This document shows, piece after piece, positions 47,051-58,222 of a DNA stretch of 64,000 nucleotides. The translations under genes and the position numbers were made by a program. Each line of letters starts with the position of its first letter. Within the stretch, counting starts at the first letter, position 1. Location: assembly GCA_003550325.1 (NCBI GenBank), contig QKWP01000062.1:63595-127594 (forward strand), read 5' to 3'. The notes below the pieces were generated by a model. That model did no database searches. It worked only from the letters and a program-made list of their open reading frames with translations, and was not told the origin of the DNA. Origin of the DNA: Gigaspora rosea. Its lineage: Eukaryota > Glomeromycota > Glomeromycetes > Diversisporales > Gigasporaceae.

Positions 47051-48892
47051 TTCTAAATGTTTGATTTTGGCCTGGACAGACTTTGCTTTGTTTTTTTTTC
47101 GCTTTGCAGTCATCTAAATAAAAAAACATTAGAAAAGAAATGTTTTTCCAGTATGTGATACCAAAAAACAGATACGTATAAAATAAAAAATGGATATGGA
47201 TATGAATATGGATAAAAATTTGAAAAAGGGAGGATATAAAAGTAAAAACTCTACAGGGGTCTTGTGACTCATCTTGACATGGACGGCCGGTATGTGTATT
47301 GTGTATTGTGTATGGTGTATTGTGTATTTTTTTTTTTATGGCACAGCCAGGAAAAATGTCTTCTAGAGTATTGATAACTGATAGAGAAGAACGTTCAACC
47401 ATTAAAAGTTGGCTGGCCACGATGCGCTTTCGATTCTCTATCAGATTTTATTACACCGTAGACGGCACTAGGATTAATGCCCAAAAAGTATCACACCTTT
47501 GCTGTTTTTGAAGGTAGCGGAACTTGCCAACTTAACTGGATGAGAAAAATTAATAGCAACCAGGTGAGAAAATTTGATTAAATAGGATTAAGTTAAAATG
47601 AAACTACTTCATATGATTGGTTAATTACTCATTTTTGCTATGATCTTTCTTTGTCAGATCATTTCCAAAGTTCTAAATGTTTGATTCTGGCTTGGACAGA
47701 TTTTGCTTTATTTTTTCACTTTGCAGTCATCTAAATAAAAAAAAACATTAAAAAAGAAATGTCTTTTCCAGTATGTGATACCAAAAAACGGATACGTATA
47801 AAATGAAAAATGGATATGGATATGGATATGGATAAAAATTTGAAAAAGGGAAGATATAAAAGTAAAAAATCCACAGGGGTCTTGTGACTCATCCTGACAT
47901 GGATGGCTGGCATGTGTATTGTATATGGTGTATTGTGTATTTTTTTTTTTATGGCACAGCCAGGAAAAATGTCTTCCAGAGTATTGATAACTGATAGAGA
48001 AGAACGTTCAACCATTAAAAGTTGGCTGGCCACGATGCGCTTTCGATTCTCTATCAGATTTTATTACACCGTAGACGGCACTAGGATTAATGCCCAAAAA
48101 GTATCACACCTTTGCTGTTTTTGAAGGTAGCGGAACTTGCCAACTTAACTGGATGAGAAAAATTAATAGCAACCAGGTGAGAAAATTTGATTAAATAGGA
48201 TTAAGTTAAAATGAAACTACTTCATATGATTGGTTAATTACTCATTTTTGCTATGATCTTTCTTTGTCAGATCATTTCCAAAGTTCTAAATGTTTGATTC
48301 TGGCTTGGACAGATTTTGCTTTATTTTTTCACTTTGCAGTCATCTAAATAAAAAAAAACATTAAAAAAGAAATGTCTTTTCCAGTATGTGATACCAAAAA
48401 ACGGATACGTATAAAATGAAAAATGGATATGGATATGGATATGGATAAAAATTTGAAAAAGGGAAGATATAAAAGTAAAAAATCCACAGGGGTCTTGTGA
48501 CTCATCCTGACATGGATGGCTGGCATGTGTATTGTATATGGTGTATTGTGTATTTTTTTTTTTATGGCACAGCCAGGAAAAATGTCTTCCAGAGTATTGA
48601 TAACTGATAGAGAAGAACGTTCAACCATTAAAAGTTGGCTGGCCACGATGCGCTTTCGATTCTCTATCAGATTTTATTACACCGTAGACGGCACTAGGAT
48701 TAATGCCCAAAAAGTATCACACCTTTGCTGTTTTTGAAGGTAGCGGAACTTGCCAACTTAACTGGATGAGAAAAATTAATAGCAACCAGGTGAGAAAATT
48801 TGATTAAATAGGATTCAAGTTAAAATGAAACTTCATATGATTGGTTAATTACTCGTTTTTGCCATGATCTTTCTTTGTCAGATCATTTCCAA
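47051..48892 (+). repeat. Tandem triplication of a unit of about 613 bp
   Basis: Copies are at 47051-47670, 47671-48283 and 48284-48892, each starting ttctaaatgtttgatt and ending near gatcatttcca. Each contains a ggatatggatatgg hexamer run, a gtgtattgtgtatt run, and the same plus-strand frame beginning MAQPGKMSSRVLITDREERS (73 codons or less), which stops at LCCF. A shift of one base would continue it with YHTFAVFEGSGTCQLNWM up to a GTGAG donor-like site. The shared frame break is therefore older than the triplication, or this is not a gene. Copies 1 and 2 agree in the 3' half, and copies 2 and 3 agree in the 5' half. Protein function not recognised. Confidence 0.9.
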
Positions 48893-49926
48893 TAAAGTTT
48901 ATGATCAGATGTTATTATTCGCTTAATATCAGGTATAAAGTGTTGTATAAACTAAAACCGGATTGGTCTATTACCGTATTAGTAAATTTCACGAGATAAT
49001 TAAAAATTTTTTTTTTTTTGTAAATCTAGCCAGTATTCTTTTCCAGTACCACGTTTTATATTTATATTAATCTTCGAACCAGATCCTTCACGAAGATTAC
49101 TATTTTCTTACCATTTTCTACTATTTGTATTACCGCTTTACATACCCAAAGCAATCCCGATTGGGAAAAAAAGACCAAACAAAATATAATAAGTGTAAAT
49201 TCTTGTTCGCTTTGTCACAATTTTGCAATAGGCACATAAAATGCCTGATTATCATGTGACTATTGCGGGAGTTGATTGTAATATAGCTTTGCTTTTGTTA
49301 TCAATGTTGTTCAATTGTGCTTCTAATGGTAAAAAAAAAAAATCTAATTGGATGCTTCCAATCCAATCCATTTTATTATGAAATATGCTTCCAATTCTCC
49401 AATAGCGCCTCCAATTTTCCAACTCACAACATTACTGTTATGCTGCTAGGCTGTAGTGAAGTTATTGAGACTAAGAAAAAAATCATATCTATATAATATA
49501 TTGATAATATGTTATATCTGATATATATTTTGCCATTTACTGTTTATTACGCTATTAATTGAATTAGTTATTTGTAAAATTGAAAATAATGTATAACAAT
49601 TTGTAACCAGTAGAGCAAATACACGCATTATGTGTTTATTTAAAGAATTAAATAACCCATATGCTTATGAATATGTGGGAGCTCACAACAAAAAAGGACA
49701 ATGGGCCAAATAAATCTTTATTTTAAAAAAAAAAATGAATTAGGTAATGGGCACATAGTTTTTATAAAATTACCGAATCAAAATTTTTGGCCCAAAAATG
49801 CCTCCTTTTGCTGTGAGGGACCCATATATATTTATAATATTAAGTTCGTGATTATACCCGCACAACCAATCAAAATCAAGAATTTGTTAACATAAATTAT
49901 AAATTTTAGAAAATAATTTTCCCGAG
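48893..49926. other. AT-rich intergenic
   Basis: No gene is assigned. A minus-strand stretch at about 49010-49095 reads NLREGSGSKININIKRGTG and could be a fossil exon, but nothing joins to it. Confidence 0.4.
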
Positions 49927-49928
49927 TA

Positions 49929-50064
49929 CCGTAAACTGCCGTATAAACAGCCCCCCCACATATCAAACCCCCCTCTCATTTTTACTAATAATTTTCTTTT
50001 TTTTACTAATTAATTTTTTTGGTGGAATGTACCAGACCCGGGCTGTTTATACGGCAGTTTACGG
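49929..50064. mobile_element. Tc1/mariner-type MITE, TA target site
   Basis: The ends ccgtaaactgccgtataaac and the complement of gtttatacggcagtttacgg are perfect, each flanked by TA (49927-49928 and 50065-50066). 136 bp. Confidence 0.85.
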
Positions 50065-50066
50065 TA

Positions 50067-50767
50067 TTCTGGATGGCTATTCTAGAATCCTACTCTTTGT
50101 ATCATAGAAGAATTTTAATTTTTGGGGCCTTTTTTTGATAAACTGTTACACAAGAGTTTGCTAAGCAAAGCACCTGTTACAACTAATAAAAAGGCCTTTT
50201 TAGCATCTAGACAAAATAAAAAAAAAAAGCAAACTCCATTAAACGTTTATACTAAGCTGTAGAAAGAAGCATTTTTACCGTATGTTGAAATATTCGGGTG
50301 TTTTAGGAGGGGAACGATGGGTTTATGATGGGTTGGCAACTTCAAGGATAAACTCGGAAGCAAATTTTTAAATAACTGCCTTTTTAACATATTTGGCTTA
50401 TAATTAAATATATATGCACCATAATTTCTACGTATTTAATTATAAATACAAGGTTGCCGCTCTTACGAAAATTCGTACTGTAATAAATTTTAAATACGAA
50501 ATTTCTTTGATAATCCTCAATCGGCCGATATGACTTAAAGCTGCAGACATTAGAATATTAATCAAACATATAGCATGACGTATGGAACGTCACTGCCTAA
50601 ATTTTATATGACGTAAGTGACGTAAGGGACATAATACCTTGGCTCAAATATGGAAACGATCGAATATTCCATAATATTCCGTAATGTCATAAATTAATCG
50701 AATTCGAAAAGCGTTCACAATCAAAAATCATAAATTTTATTAATAACGCATTTTAATTAGCTGCATA
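50067..50767. other. Upstream region of the kinase gene
   Basis: AT-rich, no gene. Two atgacgt-type motifs occur near 50574-50618 (gcatgacgtatgg, tatgacgtaagtgacgtaag), which resemble CRE-like bZIP sites and lie about 150 bp before the ATG. Regulatory use is conjecture. Confidence 0.4.
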
Positions 50768-51532
50768 ATGTATAATGAAGAAAGCTCGCTAAACATCAAT
50801 AATAATCTATCTACAGAATGGACTACAGACTTTACTTTTCAAGATCAAACAAATATAAATTCGCTAAACATCTATAATAATCCATCCACAGAATTGTCTG
50901 CTGACTTTACTCAAGTTTATGAAGATCAAACCAATAATAGTTTACCTACAGAATGGTCTATGGAATTGGTTCAAGATCAAACCACTATAAGTTTGCCAAA
51001 CGTTTATAATAATCCATTCATAGAATGGTCCACAGACTTTAGTCAAGATCAAATTATAGAATTGTCTACAAAATTTACCCATAACAATCCATTTATGGAA
51101 TGGAATGCAGATTTTACTCAAACTAATACAAGTTCTCTAAACATTTATAATAATACAATTATAAAATTGTCCGCAGGCATTACTCAAAATGATGAGGACC
51201 AAACCAATCATAATATATCTATAGAACAGACCACATGCTTTGCTCAAGATCGAACTAATACAAGTTTACATAGCATTTACAATACAGAAATTACTCAACA
51301 TTATGAAGCGCAAATTAATGATTTACAACAATATGATGCAAAATCAGTTATAGAGGATAAACATCCAGTTTCGTTTGTCTCTAGGCATAAAAAAAGACAA
51401 GGACATGAGGTATGCAAGAAATGTAATCGTAAAAGAATTCTTTGTGATAAAACTTCCAAGCAATGTAGACATTGTTACGAGGCCTCATTACGAGTTTTAA
51501 GTGGTAATAAATGGACGATTTTATCGAATTAA
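50768..51532 (+). CDS. N-terminal part of a kinase gene: degenerate repeats plus Cys cluster
   Basis: 254 codons from ATG 50768. Residues 1-190 are a degenerate repeat of about 28 residues (DQTN, SLNIYNNP, EWSADFTQ). A Cys cluster follows (VCKKCNRKRILCD, CRHC), then LRVLSGNK. In Glomeromycotina kinases this Cys cluster and SGN segment are normally followed directly by a segment like DDFIELTQ and the kinase domain. Here that continuation is in the next frame (51511 onward), so this ORF ends prematurely at a one-base shift in AATAAATGG. It is read here as the first part of the kinase gene, not a separate gene; the break could be a real mutation or a sequence error. Confidence 0.6.
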   Translation: MYNEESSLNINNNLSTEWTTDFTFQDQTNINSLNIYNNPSTELSADFTQVYEDQTNNSLPTEWSMELVQDQTTISLPNVYNNPFIEWSTDFSQDQIIELSTKFTHNNPFMEWNADFTQTNTSSLNIYNNTIIKLSAGITQNDEDQTNHNISIEQTTCFAQDRTNTSLHSIYNTEITQHYEAQINDLQQYDAKSVIEDKHPVSFVSRHKKRQGHEVCKKCNRKRILCDKTSKQCRHCYEASLRVLSGNKWTILSN

Positions 51533-52879
51533 CGCAATTTTCTTATGCAAGCTTTACCAGAAAATCAAATTTAGAATTTATTCCGTATGAACAATTTACT
51601 AAGATTGAATACCTTGCTAAAGGAGGGTTCAGTATCATATATAAAGCAAAGTGGGTTGATGGACCTATTACTCGTTGGTGTCATAAGAAACAAAGATACA
51701 ATCGAATAGGAAATCATAATGTTGTCCTTAAAATTCTTAATGATTCTAAAAAAATGGATTCTGATTTTTTAAATGAGGTCTGCCATAAATTATATTCATA
51801 TAATAATGATTTAGTTAAATTATAAACTTTAAAACTTACTATTATTTTTGTTATTTTAGCTAAAAAACTTTTTTAATTGTAAAAAAAATACAAGGCTTAG
51901 CAGTGGTGGTGTTCTTCAACAATACTACGGCATCACACAACATCCTGAAACAAAAAATTATATAATGGTTATAGAATTTGCGCAGAATAGAGACCTCCAT
52001 TATTTTCTAAAAAAAAATGCAAACACCTTACCCTGGACAGAAAAATTAAGGCTATTATATAAAATTTCATTAGGACTTAAATTAGTACACGACAATAAAA
52101 TTATTCATCGAGATCTTCATAGTGGCAACATTCTTATTAGACATAATAATGAAGCAACAATTGCGGATTTAGGAATAAGCAAACCTGTAAATGAATTATC
52201 AGATAAGAATTCAATTTATGGGGTTATTCCGTATGTTGCACCAGAGGTGTTAAAAGGAGGAAAGTTTTCACAAGCTTCAGACATTTATAGTTTTGGTATG
52301 ATTATTTGGGAGGTAATCATTGGTTGCAGGCCATTTTCTGATCGTAAGCATGATGAATATCTTATTTTGGATATTCTTAATGGCCTTCGTCCAAAAATTC
52401 CAACTAACACTCCACAAGAATTAGTTGAAATAATGGAAAGATGTTGGCATCAAGTTCCAGAAAAAAGAAAATTTATAGACGCTTCTGGTGTGTCAATTGG
52501 TAGTGATGATCCGAGCAGTGAACTTGGTGACCTTATTTATAAAACAAGAAACAGAAAAATAATATTTCCAGAAAATAAAAATACAAATATTTTACCAACT
52601 AAAATAAAGAATCAAGAAATTTATTCTAGTCGACCGTTGACACCATTAATTAGTAAAGCGTTGACTTTACAAAGTATGAAATTAAATAGCAATATAATTA
52701 TGGGTGAGAAAATATTTTGTATTAAGGCGATGTATATTTCTTATTTTCTAATTATTAATCATATTTATAATTATATCAATTTATTAGATATTCAAATGGA
52801 AATAATGCAACAAGTAAATAATAATCATGCAGATGATGATTCTAAAGCGATTGAATTTGATATAAACAAATGTAGATGA
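51511..52879 (+). pseudogene. TKL-type protein kinase domain, interrupted
   Basis: 51511-51825 encodes the N-lobe: FIPYEQFTKIEYLAKGGFSI (glycine loop), VVLKIL with the ATP-binding Lys, and DFLNEV (helix C Glu). The frame stops at 51825. 51965-52879 encodes the rest: NYIMVIEFA hinge, HRDLHSGNILI catalytic loop, ADLGIS (DLG instead of DFG), YVAPEVL, DIYSFGMIIWE. About 100 bp between them has stops and no proper GT-AG pair that restores the frame, so it looks like an insertion or decay. An 84-bp GT..AG segment at 52704-52787 near the C-terminus is a multiple of three and may be a retained-frame intron. The protein is probably inactive as encoded, unless the breaks are errors. Substrates unknown. 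Confidence 0.75.
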
Positions 52880-53355
52880 AATTTGAGAACCTATTAACAA
52901 TTAGAAAATTTCTGCAAACAATCCTATATTTTAATTTTGCATCATTTTATTTAAAAAAAAAAACTTTTTGAATTTAGTTCTTTAAATTTTTGGTAGAGTT
53001 TCAAAATTTATTAAATTCTCGTTAATTAAAGATTAAATATTTATTGCTTATAATATCAAAGGATTATGTTAAAATACATGTTCATGACATTTTATGAAAC
53101 AATTTATTATGTTAGAGTGTAAAAGTAATTACTCTAAACGTTATTATTCAGTTATCCAAAATTTTGCAAGTTTTAAAAGTTGCAAGTTATTTGTCGACTT
53201 TTGAATCAATTTTAAAATTTCATGTTAATCTGATCCTGCAATTTAATTAGTTGCGCAGAGGTGTTATTGAAGTATATCTCGCAACACGGAATGCAAGATT
53301 TTGATTGTCTATTCGAGATGAATAGAGTAGTATCAATCGTTTGATCTGGTTACTA
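52880..53355. other. AT-rich 3' flank of the kinase gene
   Basis: No gene or clear repeat is recognised. Confidence 0.5.
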
Positions 53356-53778
53356 CAGTGCGGTCAACCTAGTCCCAACCAATAAAAATTTTTAGCGGCC
53401 AAATTCAGATTTATTTTTTATATATATGAAGAGGCCAATTTGAAAATTTAGCTAATATTTATATAAAGTGGCCAAATTGAAATTTTTAATATATATATAT
53501 ATAAAAATAAAATTAATTGTTTAAAGAGGCCAAATTTGCTTTTTTTTTATATATATATAAAAGGTGGTCAAATTTCATATTTAATTATAAAAATATTATA
53601 ACTTCAACTTGCTATAACTTTTTTATAAATAGATTTAAAAAAATTTAAGAACATGGAAGTGTTTAGCTTGTTTGATTTAACATTTTAAGATAGTATTTTT
53701 TTATTTACTATTTTTTTTTGAAGGATTAGCAATTGAAAGTTATCAATTTTATTGGTCGGGACTAGGTTGTCTGCACTG
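53356..53778. mobile_element. Pogo-like MITE, TA target site
   Basis: The left end cagtgcggtcaacctagtcc is complemented by ggactaggttgtctgcactg-like sequence at the right, with further match through ccaataaaaatt. TA flanks both sides (53354-53355 and 53779-53780). The interior repeats ggccaaattt several times. Confidence 0.85.
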
Positions 53779-54625
53779 TAGGTTAACTGTAGGTTATGAA
53801 AAATGTAGATGTCGATTTTTACAAATAAAAATCCAAAAAATCGACTCGTCATTGGAGTGGTTCATTTTGCATGTGTTAAGTTACAGTACTTCCTTTTTTG
53901 GATCATTTTTAATGAAAGCTGGGGAAGACCAGGGATCGCAGGTTTTTTACAAATAAGGATTGGTATAAAAGTAAATTTTAGGAAATTCGCAAATTAATTA
54001 TCACTTATTATAAATAAACAGGTTTCAGTTATTTCTGTACTTTTTAAAACAAACGAAAAGGTCAAACTCCATGATAATCACTGAAAATACTGAAAATAAA
54101 GTTTAATTCCTCAAGGGTGATATGTAAGTAAGGTTTTGGAACTAACCCTATTTATCTTATTCATACATACGTACGTACGTACGTACAGTTTTGTCATGGA
54201 CACAAAAAAAAAAAGTACAGTATATTTCAAAATATTATGACGATTTCGTTTTGACATATGTTTTAAATAGTTTTTATGTATCTTTTTTTTTTTTTTTGAA
54301 GTTACATTATATAACTTAGTTTAGGTATGTTTTGACATGAGTAAAGCAAGATAAAGGTTTGAAATATCAAAAACGTACGTACTGTACATACGTACTGCAC
54401 ATACGTACTGCACATCCACTTCTATTCAAATCAGAAGAAGCATATAAGATGTAACACATTTGCAATTATGGATAAATTGTGTCTCCTAACTCCGATTGGA
54501 TATTAATTATGATTGTAATAAAATTGTGTTTTTTGAATTTTGTCTCAACCACTAAGGAGACTGTTAATTAAAACAATAGAATCTCTTTAGACAGAATTCA
54601 CAAGTTTTCCGTTCGTATTTCAATC
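53779..54625. promoter_or_regulatory. Upstream region of the alpha-galactosidase gene with ACGT repeats
   Basis: Contains an (ACGT)n run at about 54167-54187 and three tandem acatacgtactgc-like units at about 54375-54413, roughly 210-460 bp before the start codon. These are self-complementary and could bind a bZIP/bHLH-type factor or be plain microsatellites. No coding region is seen. Confidence 0.35.
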
Positions 54626-57614
54626 ATGCGGTTTACGTTTTTGATTATTGCCTTTATTACGATTGTTTCTGGTCTAGATAATGGACTCGGTAGGACGCCT
54701 CCTATGGGATGGAATACTTGGAATCATGTAAATATTTATTTTAATCCTTTTATTTTTATTTTTTATTTTTTTTTTTTTTCAGTAACACATTAAAAAAAAA
54801 TTTTAAATTAACATTTTAAAGTTTCAATGCCAAGTTAATGAACAACTACTTAAAGATTCCGCCGATGCTATGATTGAATTAGGGTTCTACAAAGCTGGCT
54901 ATAAATATTTAAATCTTGGTTAGTTTTATTGATTCAATAATTTCGAACTAAATAAATGTTATATATTTCATAATATTTTTACTAATTACTTTTAATTTGT
55001 AGACGATTGTTGGGAAGGTCACAGAGATGAAAATGGATATATCACTACTGATCCGATAACGTATACATCACTTTTTTTTTTTTCCTTCTTTTATTTTAAG
55101 AATAAGTTTTGGCATTTTTGATTAATAAAAATTTATCTTGTAATTAAGATTTCCTGGTGGAATTAAAGGTATTCCCAAAATTTAGCGTACACTTTTGACA
55201 AAATTTTACATGAAAATTAACTTTAAGTGTATTATTTAAGCCCTTGCGGATTATGCTCATGAAAAAGGATTATTATTCGGGATTTATAGTGATGCTGGAC
55301 GTCTGACTTGTGCTAGACGTATTGGATCTCTTGGTAATTTTTTTTCTTATTAACTAATTTTTGATTTTCTAATATTCATTATATATATCATTTTATATAT
55401 AATTTTATAGGTTATGAAGATAAGGATGCACAAAGATATGCTGAATGGGGAGTCGACTTTTTGAAGTATGATAATTGTCATAACGATGGTTCGCCAGAAA
55501 TACAACGCTATGTGGTATGACATATTTTTAATGATTTCAATATTTAATGTTATAATAATATTTAATATTATGCTAATATTTGCTTCATATATTAGAAAAT
55601 GCGAGATGCCCTCAATAGTAAGATCACATATCTTCTGATAATATGATTATAATATTATATAAAAAATTAATTTGCTTTATTTTTATAGGGACCGGAAGAC
55701 CAATTTTCTATAGTATATGTGAATGGGGGTAAGAAAATTAAAATATTATAATATCAAAATTAGTGTTATGGGCTAAAATGTTTTTAGAATACGAAACGTT
55801 TCGCCTTAAAAATATAAATTTCGTCAAGGATAAACATTTCGGCGAAGTTACAATAATGAAATGTCATGTAAAACTAATGCTTTACCCGAGTTTCACCAGT
55901 GTGAAAAGTTTCGATTTAGCCCATGATACAAATAAAAGTCATGTTACTTATCTAAAATTTCATAAAATTGCGTATTAGAAAAAGTAAGCCTTTCCTTTGG
56001 GGTAGAGCAGTTGGTAATAGGTAGTGTTTCATCTCTTTAATGAACTTTTTAATCACATTTAAACGCAATAAAAAAGTAATTGTTTTTTTATGTAAATTAT
56101 AGCTGGAGAACGACTCTTGATATTAGAGCAACTTGGGCGTCAATTATATCAATTATACAAAAGCAGCAAATGATTACTAAGTATGCAGGACCGGGAGGTT
56201 GGAACGATCCTGATATGCTTCAAATAGGTAATGGTCAACTTACCTTAGAAGAGCAAAGAAGTCATTTTTCTCTTTGGGCTGCCTTGAAATCACCCTTATT
56301 ACTTGGATTTGATGTAAGTTTCATTTTCATAAAATAATTTTATAAATTGAAATTGTAGTGATCTGATCTACGTGTTATATATATACATATATAATAGATC
56401 AGAAATCCTCCTGTGGAAGCAAAAGCAATTGCATTAAACGAAGAAATAATAGCTATAAACGTAGGTTTAGCCTTTCTTAATTTGTATTTATCTTTTTTAA
56501 TTATTAATCATCTCAAAAAATTGTAAATCTTGTGAATAGCAAGATCCTTTAGGACTGTCTGTGTCCATTGTTCAACGCACACGATTTTTTGATATTTGGA
56601 CTGGGCCACTCAGTGATGGTTACGTTGCAGGTATTTTTGCAAAATAATGAATATATTAATAATACTCCAATTTATTATATTTGATTCTTAATTAATATCA
56701 TTTATATCATTCGTATATTTCGTAATAGTTTTGTTTAATCGTGGAGAAATTCCAGTAGTAATTACATTATATTTTGCATCTCATTGTAATCTTGAAGGTG
56801 AAATTGCAGTTAGAGACCTTTGGGAACATGCTGATAAAGGAAATTTTACAACAAGGTTTGTTTTATTATCAAATTTTTTGTTTGTTTTTTTTTTTTTTTG
56901 AATCCCGTTAAGTGATGATCCGTGAAAGATCGGCACTAGTTTTATATTAGAATTTGGGGCAAAATTACTATGATCTTCATTATATGCGGAAATCTGATGC
57001 TGCTCAAATGATAAGTAATTTTTTTATTAAGTTAACAGCTCAAGTCAATTAATTGAAAGGTATAGAGCCCCTAAGACGCATCTAATGGTTGTTAGATTAT
57101 TCAATTCGGTCAAGTGTATGCTGAAATATCACTAAAACATGATTGGATGACTATATAAAATTTCTAGTTTGTTTACATAAAATTTTATATAGTTAGCCAA
57201 TCATTTTTAGCGATATCTTAGCGTATACTGGGCCGATTTGCACCTCAGTGAGCACTACAACTTTCAATTAATTGATTTGAGTGTTAACTTAACAAAAAAA
57301 TTACTTATCATTGAAGCAATGTCAGATTTCAGCATATAATAAAAGTTAATATTGTTATCCCCGCCGATTTTTCACGGATCATCACTTAATAATAATAATA
57401 ATAAATAAATAAATAATTTTAATATTTAATATCAAAATTTATCAGTTACTTCTCAAGAGTCCCAAAACATGGTGTAACTGTTCTAAAGCTTACAGGTGGT
57501 ACTCATATTAAAAAACACAATGAACCGTTATTTTTACAACATATTTGGGATGAAGATATTGTTGACGATCAGATTGAACTTGATATTTCTATTAATGGTG
57601 ATAAAGTTTATTAG
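54626..57614 (+). CDS. Alpha-galactosidase, glycoside hydrolase family 27 (14 exons)
   Basis: Exons: 54626-54727, 54822-54918, 55003-55060, 55149-55168, 55241-55333, 55411-55514, 55596-55617, 55689-55728, 55979-56020, 56103-56313, 56398-56460, 56540-56630, 56729-56855, 57446-57614. All junctions are GT-AG with matching phases; the total is 1239 nt, 412 residues. Residues 1-16 are a hydrophobic signal peptide, so the enzyme is secreted or vacuolar. [10 protein letters not shown] follows. The nucleophile is Asp144 in KYDNC, and the acid/base is Asp199 in the RxxxD motif (WRTTLD), 55 residues later as in characterised GH27 enzymes. [11 protein letters not shown] and a C-terminal beta domain complete it. 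It hydrolyses terminal alpha-1,6-galactose from oligosaccharides or galactomannan. Exons 4 and 7 are only 20 and 22 nt. The last intron holds a fold-back element. Confidence 0.95.
56908..57389. mobile_element. Fold-back element inside the last alpha-galactosidase intron
   Basis: ttaagtgatgatccgtgaaa at the left is complemented by ttcacggatcatcacttaa at the right. Further mirror matches (caattaattgaaagg, agttaac, tgattgg) run to the centre. At 482 bp it makes this intron 590 bp, against 49-250 bp for the others. The splice sites are intact. Confidence 0.85.
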
Positions 57615-58222
57615 AATTATAATGATTTTTTTTTACGTTTGGATTTAAGATTAGACTTAAATATAAACGATTAACTATATAGTAATTTAAGTGGTAAATT
57701 TTTTTAAAAGCTATAACTTAATATAAAAATAAATCGATTATTTTTTTTTTTTTGATAATTCATAAATTTCAAAGATGATTATTATTTTAGCACACAATAT
57801 ATTCCAAAATTACAGCTTTACTGTACAAATAAAAAGATTTTTATTAATTGTTAAAAAAAGAGTGTAAAGGAAAAAAAAAATGCAAATATCACCATATAAG
57901 TAAAAGAATAAATAATAAATAGATAAAAATGAAAGTAATCAAAAAAAAAAAAACATATAAATACGAATACGTATATGAGTTATGTAGGATAGTGCAATTG
58001 AAAATAAAGAAAAAAAAATATATGAATTAATAATGTCTACTTAACTCTTTACTAATGATAAAAATGACAAAATATGTAAAAAAAATTTTTTTATACAAAT
58101 ATTATATGTTCATGCTCAAAAAAAATTTCAGTACATAAAAAAAAAAAAAAAAAAGATAGAGATAGATAAAGAGAGATAAAATGTTCAATAAAAGTAATAA
58201 AAGTATAATATAAAAAAAATTC
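57615..58222. other. Convergent 3' region between alpha-galactosidase and kinesin genes
   Basis: AT-rich with several A-runs. It must hold the terminators and poly(A) sites of both genes. No coding sequence is seen. Confidence 0.6.

Noticed and set aside
47025-48646. Minus-strand frames beginning MASQLLMVERSS in each tandem copy
   Set aside because: They are antisense to the plus-strand frame and run into simple repeats; kept only as a property of the repeat unit.
49010-49095. Possible minus-strand exon (NLREGSGSKININIKRG)
   Set aside because: A single isolated stretch with no partner exon, start or family match.
55763-55978. A 71-codon open frame within the alpha-galactosidase gene
   Set aside because: It lies in the 250-bp intron 8; the exon that follows (55979-56020) supplies the conserved [11 protein letters not shown] segment.
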